From NCBI GenBank assembly GCA_039583875.1, contig CM077155.1, positions 9,846,043-9,910,042 on the forward strand: a DNA stretch of 64,000 nucleotides, in the 5' to 3' direction. The notes beneath the pieces were generated by a model. It saw only the letters and a list, made by a program, of their open reading frames with translations. It was not told where the DNA came from and did no database searches. Below are positions 19,719-28,169 of the stretch, in pieces. Numbering within the stretch: position 1 is the first letter of the stretch; each line of letters starts with the position of its first letter. Origin of the DNA: Platanthera guangdongensis. Lineage: Eukaryota > Streptophyta > Magnoliopsida > Asparagales > Orchidaceae. Position numbers and translations under genes: made by a program.

Positions 19719-22203
19719 TGTAACACCTCCCCTATAATGACCGTATAATATGGGTCTGGTCGGGGCCCCACAGTATACAGACCCACAACTTTAGCATTAA
19801 AAGATGATATTAACTACCCAATCTCAAAACTCAATAACAAACAATAGTGGAAACAGTAAACAAGACCAGAAGCTATCCAAATAAATAAGAGTATCGAAGC
19901 AACCTTAAGGCCTTACAACAATAGAGAGTCCAACACTCAAATGAATACATCAAACATCAATGCGCATAAGCACTCCTAGACTACCTCGACATGCAAGCCG
20001 GAAAACTAGAGCATCAAACATACAATGCCATAAACTAGAGGTAGTACAAAACTTGTAATACTTCATGAGGCTTAGGACTTTTTGGTCGGTGAGCTAGCTC
20101 CTGCTTGTGATCCTTACCCTGTAAAAATTGGTGGTAACGTCGGTCAGTAAAGGCTGACCTCAAACTGTGTAACCAATACATCTTCTCCCGGCCACCCCTA
20201 ATGGAATCCGGGGTACCCCTCCAACCTGCAAGTCAGCACTTTGTATACCATATACATAAACATATAAATCTCTAAAAGAACAGGTTTGGATGTCACAAGC
20301 AACAAACACATTTTCTATGTTGAACATATTATAAAAAGGGGCGTACTATGCAGCATGTATGCAAAACCCGGGCTTCACCGAAGGCACCCTATTGCATATG
20401 CAACTAACACATCATAAAAACATCTGGGTACTTCCAATTTCCTCATTGGCGCTAAACCGCAAACAAAAAGAGTACTGCAATTACCCTAACGACATACAAG
20501 CTGCAACACGGAAATCATGCCAAGGCCCCACCCGCTCGTGGGTCTTACACTCGGGCTTGCCTGCAAACTCTGACTTCGCATGTCAGGATTCCCACTCACA
20601 GACAAATTGATTCTAAGAACCCTTGCCGGACACCACCCGCTCGTGGCTTCATTGCCCGGGCTTTCCCAATGCTTGGCGTTCTCTTCAGTCTCACATAAGG
20701 GGACTAGTCTCGCCGGGACACTCTCCCCACATGACTTGCACGTCACGGGATAGCCAGCCGACCACGAAGACAAAGCCGCGCCTTAGCACATCACAATCCA
20801 TAAACATTCCCACCGTAATCCATCATTTGTACTACAACTTCCCCGCGCACTAAGGAAACCAACTACCGCCACTGTGGAGCTAACCTTATCCACCAAGGAA
20901 ACCATCTACCGCCAATGCGGAGCTAACCTTATCCGGTTCCGACTACACGTACTCACTTGAGAAATAGGGGAAAATCACATACATCACAAACGACATCTTG
21001 CCGCAACGGATTTCTACAAAATCCTTAAGGCTTGCTATGCAACATCACCGAGTCGGACTAACGGTCGCGACTAAGGCTTCACCCACAATGCCTAATCCAC
21101 TAACGGAGCGGATCTCTAATGCAAAATCATACCGGGGACAGACTCAATCGACCCGGAGGTTACTCTTGAACTTTGGCGACCCATACCCCTCTCATTTGAG
21201 AGATTTGGTGCCAAAAAGCTTGAAAGAAAAAGATGCTAAGCACGCATACTTGAAACCAAGAGGATAAGTGTCATTACCTTACGACCCCTCTTCCTAGCCA
21301 TGGGAACTTAGCCGAATAAAAACAACCGCAATGGACTTTCCTCCGCAGATCTGGACTCGGCTCGCAATTTGGGGCTGAAGCTTCTCCAGTAGCCGGATCT
21401 CTCCTTCACTTTCTTCCTTGGTCTCCCTTCTCTCTAAAACTTTAGAAAGAGAAGACTTGAAGAAAAATGAGGGTTTCAAACCCTATTCCCGAACATAACT
21501 CAGCAAGTACAGCTCTGGACCGTCACATCCCAATAGAAGGAAATGAACGGACACAATTCGCACTTAAAACCAAACTCCTGGGACGAACACGACTTGTAAC
21601 ACGCCCGTGTCTAAGGCCGTGTGCCTCAATTGACGTCGAAATCGTTGCACCCAGAAAAGGACACGGGTTCTGGATACGCCCGTGTCAAACGTGACATGCC
21701 CGTGTCACTTAGTACACGACGGTGTGCCTGGGCGTGTTACTCCATCGAAAAAGGACCAAACACAACCCAAGGAGAACACGGGTACGCGACACACCCGTAT
21801 CATATTTGACACGCCTGTGTCAAACCCGAACACTCCTTGGCTCCAGGCCGTGTTTATCCACCCACACAGCCCGGCTAACATCCTGAGCAGGACACGACCT
21901 GGGACACCCCCGTGTCACAGGCCGTGTTCGTTGTCTCGATGATCGTCGACCGCACTTTCATCGACCACACGACAATTCATCGAACCCGAGCACGATAGGG
22001 CCTTGGACACGCCCGTGTCCCAGGTAGTGTTCACTATCTTGACACTTCGTCAAGCGCAGTTCATCGACCACCCGGGTTCTTCGTCGAACCCGAGCACGAC
22101 ACGGCCTTGGACACGCCCGCGTCCCAGACCGTGGGACCCCTACCAAGATCCTGACTTGGATCTAAATGCTGTCCGTTCCTCTTTTGAGTTTCGGGGCATT
22201 ACA
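19719..22203 (-). mobile_element. Full 5' LTR of the Tekay-like chromovirus
   Basis: On the plus strand it runs from TGTAACACCTCCCC at 19719 to GGGGCATTACA at 22203; 2485 bp, within the size range known for Tekay LTRs. The minus-strand start is TGTAATGCCCCGAAACTC, matching the 3' LTR. At 21590-22140 (near its minus-strand start, the U3 side) it has an array of ACACGCCCGTGTC, GACACGGNCGTGT and TCGTCGACC words, as in the 3' LTR. Confidence 0.85.
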
Positions 22204-22545
22204 CAACGCACTCAACGCCCCGTGCCCAAATATTTTCTAAGTAACTTCCCGAACTAAATCGACACTTCCTAGGGTTTTGTCATGACCTAGTCATGATAAA
22301 ACCACTCCTATGGGTCTAGTAGTTTGAGGGATGGTACACTTTGTACTTACTCTTCTCTTCTGCGATCGGTATGGCCGGTAGGATCGGCGTTTTGTAGTGA
22401 CGACCTTCCCGGGTGTGTTGGTGTCACCATAAAGCGGCAGTTCTAGGCATAAGACCCTATTGGTTTTGCAAAAAAAGGCTGGTCTTACACTAAGTGTTTA
22501 GCTACCTTTGATCAAAGACTTTCAAGTGGTATCCGAGCCAAGTTG
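22204..22545 (+). mobile_element. Orphan chromovirus-type LTR fragments with primer-site-like end
   Basis: Two pieces lie here. 22274-22338 contains TTTTGTCATGACCTAGTCAT and GGGTCTAGTAGTTTGAGGGA, and matches 63837-63902, the minus-oriented LTR start. 22360-22490 matches the reverse complement of 51460-51560 (CGGCGTTTTGTAGTGACGAC, GGCATAAGACC), the LTR end of the same family. The two pieces are thus inverted relative to each other. TGGTATCCGAGCCAAG at 22532-22547 resembles a primer binding site. No coding sequence follows directly. Confidence 0.5.
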
Positions 22546-23091
22546 TTTAAAAAGGACTTAACAGTCTGAACAAGATCTCCAAGGGTAGCAGAAGTGTACA
22601 ACCCATATTCGTCGAGGTAGGGCCACACCAGGGCCAGGTCAGCAATGGTCAAAGTCAGCAAGTCAAGACGGAGGTCAGAGTCAATGTGCTGTGCAACGGA
22701 AGACCTGGGAGAGTATGGAGAGCTCCCCTCGCATACTCGCCAGGTATGCGATTAGGCGAGCTACTCGCCAAGCCGTGCGAACTCCTCCAGGAAGTCGCCT
22801 AATCGCCGGGTGGTGCGTGTATAAATAGACCCCCCCCCTCCACCCATCTGGATTTCCCTGTAAATAGGACAGCCGTGGTACGAGGAGAGACACTTGAAAT
22901 CCCAGTCAAGATCTCGCAAACTCTACTTCTTGGATACCAGCCGAGCCTTTAAATTCCTTCTCCTTAGAGTCTAAGTTGCGACCTCGCGATATAGTTACCA
23001 GTTAGTCTCCCTCGTACCTGCTCGACCAATTTTGGTTGTGGAGGGGTTGACTCTTCCAAACATTCGAGTACGTGGTGGGACCTTCCTACCG
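22546..23091 (+). mobile_element. Orphan LTR with TATA box (copia-like)
   Basis: Sequence with CTCGCC and GCATACTCGCCAGGTATGCG words (a short inverted repeat near 22732-22752) leads to a TATA box GTATAAATAGACC at 22819 and ends before a primer-site-like sequence at 23092. The left end could not be set; 22546-22690 shows nothing recognisable. The short gag start downstream suggests the 5' LTR of a copia element. Confidence 0.4.
22820..22828 (+). promoter_or_regulatory. TATA box
   Basis: TATAAATAG lies about 270 bp upstream of the primer-site-like sequence, a usual distance for an LTR promoter. A C-rich run follows. Confidence 0.55.
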
Positions 23092-23105
23092 TGGCATCTG
23101 GGGTC
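23092..23105 (+). promoter_or_regulatory. Primer-site-like sequence
   Basis: TGGCATCTGGGGTC resembles TGGTATCAGAGC and sits between the LTR-like promoter region and a gag start. Confidence 0.4.
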
Positions 23106-23239
23106 TTGTTTGTTGACTTTCTTTTTTGTCCGAGTCTCCTTAGTTGTTTAGCCTTGCTGCGGGGCCAGTAACCTTACATTGCCTTGATCCAATTTTTGAG
23201 GTTGGAAATTTTGCCGGCTTTAACAAGAAGCTTATCTCC

Positions 23240-23338
23240 ATGGCTTCAGGTGAGAACCACAAGGAGTTGGGTTCTATGAAACTTCCTATTTGTTGGAAGG
23301 AAAATTATGGGATTTGGAAGGAGCGGGTAAGGTGTTGA
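23240..23338 (+). pseudogene. gag: Copia-like gag N-terminus
   Basis: The ATG at 23240 opens MASGENHKELGSMKLPICW and KENYGIWKERV before a TGA. The (N)YGIWKERV pattern is like the NY-x-x-W-K-x-R/K-M of copia gag. The frame is cut after 32 residues. What follows to 23582 has a repeated GAGGA-GGGGT-AGGTGGAGGTG passage at about 23360 and 23410 and no gag. Confidence 0.45.
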
Positions 23339-23582
23339 ATAATCTTTGTTCGTTCTCGCCTCAGGAGGACCGGGGTACGCCCAGATGGAGGTGAAGAAAA
23401 ACCTTTTTTTGTTTATACCTTAAGAGGATTGGGGTCCATCTAGGTGGAGGTGCACATTCACCTTTATCCATCTTTCTTCATTAGTAGGAGGTTCCGAGAC
23501 CTAGGCCCTTAAATGGTTGGCAGAGCTTGAAATAAAAATCCATTGCTTAGAGTTGAAGGGGAGTACAAGATGTGTGAAGGTT

Positions 23583-24690
23583 TGAAAGTATCTAGCGTCT
23601 ACCTAAATCAGCAACAGGGGGTGAATAGGTGATGTTTGTGTCTGTTCACAGATTAAAATATTACTCAAAAATAAGCAGGCACACAAACACAGAGATCTAT
23701 AGCGGTTCCCCGTATTGGGTATGCCCAATTTCCTGCGTCGACTATCTACCATCAAGGGTTAGATTCAGCTACTTCACCTTTCTCATATTATCAACAATCT
23801 TACAACTCGAAGCAACACTCTCACACCTCGGAGAACAAACTCTCCTACAACTCGATCCACACTCGAATCTACAAACTGGATCCACAACCGGATCTACAAA
23901 CTCGATCCACAAACAGATCTACAAACTCGATCCACAAACGGATCTACAAACTCGGAGAAACAATCTCCTGCAATAGTAAATGATTACTACAATAAAACAA
24001 TAACGATCACAAGTCTTCGCTCTGACGTTCTTTGAAATAGTAGATCTAGAGTTTTGAAGAACTCGAAAAGTGGAAGGCTTTGAAGACTTTGAATTGTGAA
24101 CCTTCAATCTTCGAACGACTAGATCTAGAGGAGTATAGATCTTGAGAGAAGAAGCAATACAGTCGTGAAAGTCGAAGACGATGAACCTTGCTCATTGTCG
24201 GTGGTCGAACGGGAAGAATCACGATCGGTAATGTCGAACCGTCGGTTTGCGTATGTTTAAAGTCTTTTGGAATCGAAATAGCAATTATCAATATTAGTAA
24301 GATCCTTGATTTTGAAATCCTTCCTAACATATATATAGAGAGAATCGAAACAACGACTATAAAGGCATTGCAAAAATGGAACCCTAAATAATACTGTGCA
24401 TGGCCGACTGAACCCATCACTGGAACGAAAAAAATTCTTAAGTCAAATTCGGTAAGAATCGTCGAATATCAATAATGATACTCGCCGATTCTGCATAGGA
24501 TTTTCGACGAATAATACTTAGCAAAATAATCTCTAGCCGACCGGTCACTCAATGCCATAGCAATAGTCATACTTGATTAATTCGTCGAGTATCAGTAGTT
24601 ATACTCGACGAATTCGTTGTGTATTGGCTGAAAGACACAACGCCGTTGCACACTCAAGGCTAAGAGCAGCATTCATCAAATAGTGTCGAG
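23583..24690 (-). mobile_element. SIRE-like LTR, minus orientation (outer end approximate)
   Basis: On the plus strand it starts TGAAAG and soon reads CTACCTAAATCAGC and AGGGGGTGAATAGGTGATG, the reverse complement of the LTR end at 28030-28084. AACACAGAGATCTATAGCGG matches the family's end region (CTATAAAT...GTGTTT). No primer site lies to its left, so it may be a solo or broken LTR. CTCGATCCACAAAC(G/A)GATCTACAAA is repeated about four times at 23860-23955. The right end is unclear. Confidence 0.6.
24579..24614. repeat. Perfect 14-bp inverted repeat
   Basis: AATTCGTCGAGTAT (24579-24592) and ATACTCGACGAATT (24601-24614) are exact complements around an 8-base loop, CAGTAGTT. A related, unpaired GTCGAATATCAATAATGATA passage lies near 24460. 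The arms combine the TCGTCGA and CTCGA words seen in other LTRs of the window. Confidence 0.9.
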
Positions 24691-24719
24691 ATGACTCAAC
24701 TGTTGAAAATTATGAAGTG

Positions 24720-25842
24720 AAAGTTGTTGAATGGGCCACCTGTCCGTGCGGCCTGTGCGGATAGGACTGGCGGCTTGCCGGGTCGTCAATGGTACTGCAG
24801 TTGGCTTTTGCTTTGGGGGCCTGGGTGGTCTGTTCACGCGGCCTATGAGGATAGAGGAGGCAGCTTGCGAGGCCGGGTTGTGTTCAACCGCAGTTGGTTC
24901 CCAGAAAGTAACCGGGAGGATAGGATTACTATCCACGAAGCTTGCCATGACTGGTGAGGTGCGAACTCAGTTGAAGTTTGTGGAGTCCGGGTTGCGGACT
25001 AGACTGGAGCTCGGGAGATCAGATTGACGTGTGCCTTGGTCTAGCTCTGGTGGTGCAGTTAGTGGAAACCGTGGAGTTCGCCGATTATAGCGGACTAGCG
25101 CTGGAGTTTGCCAGATTATGTGGGATATCTCAATTCGAGAGATCGCACGGACCGTGTGGACTGATATTTCTGTCCGCCGAGTTTGGCAGCAGTTAGCGTT
25201 GTCTGCCTTGGCTGCAAAATCGGTGTATCGGACTGGAGTGGTGTCCACAAGCATGAGAGGACCAGAGCTATGTCTGCAGGTGGGAGGACTAGTGCGGATC
25301 CAGGCGGACTGGCTTCTATCATGTCTTCTTTGATGGCAGGCGGATAGGCTGGTGTCTGGCCTTGTCCATGCAGACTGGACGGACTGATCTGTGCTAGCTG
25401 CAGACTGGGTTGGTGTTTCTATCCACTAGTATGGTGACCACACTCCTCTTCATGCCTATAAATAGGACCCCCTGTGATAACATAATTAACTGAATGAACA
25501 GTAAGTTGAATATGGGTTAATTGCTGCGGCCTCGGATTTCTGTCCGCGTGTTTTGAAAAGGATAACCAGTTTGTTATTTACAAGTTGTACGACTAGCACT
25601 GAGAAGCCAGGACTTTGGTGCTGACTGCGGTCATGCATCAGTGAAGCTTGCGGTTTACAATCAGTGGTTAGCAGCAGGTCGTAGTTGTGGCCTGCCACTG
25701 TTCTCTCCTTCAGCATTTCCAGTTCAATAACCTATCCGCCGGTCTGGGAGGTCTGGGAGGTCGGTTCTTTAGTTCGACAGTGGCCTGTTTACGATCTAAC
25801 TGGCGGCTAGGAGAACTCAGCGGTCAGGCATCTTGCAGTTTG
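24720..25842 (+). mobile_element. Unidentified LTR-like promoter region
   Basis: No coding sequence. A TATA box CTATAAATAGGACC lies at 25456-25468. Upstream, from 24740 to 25430, short words around GCGGAT, GCGGACTGG and GACTGG recur at least ten times, giving the repetitive look shared by other LTR U3 regions in this window. GGTCTGGGA is tandemly duplicated near 25741. No boundaries or primer site could be set, so the LTR reading is an inference. Confidence 0.35.
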
Positions 25843-26047
25843 TGTAATGACCAAGCCCTTTAGACAAGCGTTGCTGGCCTACTAGCAGCCCAGGTTTAGA
25901 ACTCAGAGGCCCACTGCACGCTTCATGGGCCGGTGGCTTGTCTCGCCCCACAACACCACTAGTAGTAAGCCTAAACATCAAGGCCTGTAGGCCCAATGCA
26001 CCCCAACCAAATCTCTGTGCCTGTTTATCAGCAGCGTTAGGTTGTTG
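25843..26047 (+). repeat. Left arm of a large foldback element
   Basis: From TGTAATGACCAAGCCCTTTA to ATCTCTGTGCCTG this arm is the reverse complement of 42224-42405 at roughly 90% identity by eye over about 180 bp. Its inner end, CCTGTTTATCAGCA...TAGGTTGTTG (26020-26047), pairs with 26114-26141 close by. So the original unit was one long palindrome, later split by the SIRE-type element at 26143. Confidence 0.85.
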
Positions 26048-26120
26048 CTCAGTTGGTGATGAGGAGTGGTATTAAGACTCTCTTATCAAGGTTGTGGGTT
26101 CGAGGCCCCGTGGCAACAAC
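26041..26120 (+). other. tRNA-like core of the foldback element
   Basis: The loop of the palindrome reads like a tRNA: GTTGTTG (26041-26047) pairs perfectly with CAACAAC (26114-26120) as an acceptor stem; GCTCAGTTGGT is a D-arm/A-box; GAGT/ACTC can form an anticodon stem; GTGGGTTCGAGGCCCC is a T-arm with the B-box GGTTCGAGGCC. The anticodon loop is too long for a normal tRNA and no identity can be given. It looks tRNA-derived (SINE-like or pseudogene) and could still hold RNA polymerase III signals. Confidence 0.6.
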
Positions 26121-26141
26121 CTACCATTGCTGATAAACAGG
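26114..26141 (+). repeat. Inner part of the right foldback arm
   Basis: CAACAACCTACCATTGCTGA and the next bases TAAACAGG complement 26020-26047 with about three mismatches. The arm resumes at 42229 after the SIRE-type insertion. Confidence 0.85.
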
Positions 26142-26464
26142 CTGTTGGGTATTGTATCCACACTAACCCAGATTTGATGAAGTCACCCTTGAACTAAGAT
26201 GAATTAAGTTGTATTTGATGCTTGGTTTGAGTTATGTGTTTGCAGGAATTCTTATGGGAAGTGTAGACCAATGTCAGTCTATAATGGGTCACCAAACACA
26301 GGACCATACAATGTAATCCCTCATTGTGTGTTCCAAAGTGTTGACTCATGTGTAGCCTCTCAATTGGGATACACTTCATATTCAAGCTCTATGACTAAGT
26401 GAAAAGACTTGATGCTGGTTTCACCTTACAAGAAGAAAAATTTCTGTCCAGAAAATTTCCTAAG

Positions 26465-27245
26465 TACTCGAGTAGCTCTATACTTACTCAAGTAAGTTAC
26501 TGAGTTCATACTCGAGTAGTTAAGATATACTCGAGTAGTCCAATTATGGCTCTCAAGTAGTTAAAATAACTACTCGAGTAGTTTCGTTTCACCTCTCGGG
26601 TTTACATAAATTTTCTTCTCAAAAACTTTCAAAGTTAAATACTCGAGTAGTACTATATAGTACTCGAGTAGTTTTATCTTCTCACTCGAGTAGTTGAATT
26701 CTGACTCTCATATAGTTCTCACTAACTCGAGTAGTCTAAGTCATGTACTCGAGTAGTTCATCTACTACTCAAGTAGTCCAGTGTTTATACTCGAGTAATC
26801 CAGATTTCCATTCCAGAAAATTTCTCTAAGTGAACTTCTCGAGTAGTCTTTTCCATATACTCGAGTAGTTCTATTTGTCTCGAGTAGTTCAACTTCTATA
26901 CTCGAGTAATCAGTTTTTTCTGTTCCAGAAATTCTCTAAGTGCTTGTCTCGAGTAGTTTCTTATATACTCGAGTAGTTCATTCTTATATACTCGAGTAGT
27001 ATTTCTTTTACTTGAGTAATATACTCCACCTCTCGTGTATGTACTCAAGTACTCGAGTAAGTCATTTTTTACTCGAGTGGCTGAGTCTTTCTAATTCTTA
27101 TTTACTCGAGTAGTTGACTCCATGTACTCGAGTAATGATCTCTCTTTCTCTCGAGTAGTCTTTCTTATATACTCGAGTAGTCATCTTCTACATACTCGAG
27201 TAGTGTTGCATATACTCGAGTAGTCTATTACATCTCGAGTAATTT
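26465..27245. repeat. CTCGAGTAG word array in the SIRE-type 5' LTR
   Basis: By eye about 26 exact CTCGAG hexamers occur in about 780 bp, mostly as TACTCGAGTAGT or ACTCGAGTAAT, at irregular spacing of 15-60 bp, with several one-base variants such as CTCAAGTAG. The ten-base word TACTCGAGTA is its own reverse complement. The array lies upstream of the TATA box, in U3. Confidence 0.95.
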
Positions 27246-27360
27246 ACTTTGACTTTTTCGAAAATCGTTTAGTCCAGATAACGGTCTTATTCATAACCTT
27301 TTACGTAATTGGTCCACGTGTCTATCATAATGACTTAATCATGTCTAATCTTTTCTGATC

Positions 27361-27370
27361 CTATAAAAGG
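27361..27370 (+). promoter_or_regulatory. TATA box of the SIRE-type LTR
   Basis: CTATAAAAGG lies downstream of the word array and about 720 bp before the primer site. The same sequence stands at 41499-41508 in the 3' LTR. Confidence 0.75.
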
Positions 27371-28084
27371 TCTTGTCTAAACCGACAAACCCTAATTTAA
27401 GAACAACGATTATTCTAAAAGAATTTCTGTCTCCTCTCTCTCTCTCTCCAAGAAACGAAATCCGCCGCCGCCTCTGTCGCAGATTCCCGAACGACTAGGG
27501 TTTTCATTTTCAGAGGATTCAGATTAAGAGGATTTTACAGATCGAGATTTCCGCTCAACTCTTCATCCTCTATTCGATCGTGTAAAGTCAAGAAGATTCA
27601 GATCTGATTTTGCCGAGCTTTTCTTCACCAATCTGATAAAGCCGAAAAGTCTAGAAGAAGAAGATCCTGGACGATTACTTGCAGATCTGACAAGATTCAT
27701 TGTTTGTATTTCATACACATTTTATTTCATTATTGTAGGAGAAGTTTTCTTCGAGTGTAGGAGTTTTTCAACTCTGAGATTTCAGGAAGTTTCATCTTCC
27801 GAGTGTATATCCGTTTTGTCGATCGAGTTTGTAGGAACGTTGTTCCGAGGGTAGGATTGATTTTCAATCCGAGATAGTGGAGTAGCCGAGTATAGTGTAT
27901 TGCTAGATCGGTGAGGGAAAGTGGATGTACCCAAGGTTGTGGAACTACTATAAATCTTGCTTCGTCTGTGTTTAATTGGTAGATTGTTCTGTGCATTGGT
28001 TTGAAATTTTTATTCCGCATAAAGACGCACATCTCACCTATTCACCCCCTCTAGCTGATTTAGGTAAGCAACTATTAACTTTCA

Positions 28085-28099
28085 ATTGGCATCAGAGGC
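28085..28099 (+). promoter_or_regulatory. Primer binding site of the SIRE-type element
   Basis: ATTGGCATCAGAGGC follows the LTR end directly; it is the tRNA-iMet complement TTGGTATCAGAGC with small changes. Confidence 0.85.
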
Positions 28100-28169
28100 A
28101 GGTTGATCGTTAAAAGGTTAACACCTTGATCAGATCCTTCAATAGTTGTCATTTGAGATCTACCAAAAA

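Larger units (their letters stand above)
26143..28084 (+). mobile_element. 5' LTR of the SIRE-type element
   Basis: It starts TGTTGGGTATTGTATCC and ends TATTAACTTTCA next to a primer site; 1942 bp. It matches the 3' LTR at 40275-42223 along its whole length. It contains an array of CTCGAGTAG words (26465-27245), a TATA box CTATAAAAGG (27361-27370), a pyrimidine-rich CTCTCTCTCT leader near 27435, and the family's end, CACCTATTCACCCCCTCTAG. The 5 bp before it (CAGGC, 26138-26142) nearly match those after the 3' LTR (CAGTC). Confidence 0.95.

Noticed and set aside
26041..26120. Functional tRNA gene
   Set aside because: Acceptor and T-arm look right, but the anticodon loop is too long, no identity can be assigned, and the sequence is the loop of a long inverted repeat. 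Called tRNA-like only.
26465..27245. CRISPR-like array of CTCGAG words
   Set aside because: The repeated word is too short, spacing is irregular, and it lies in both LTRs of a plant retrotransposon.
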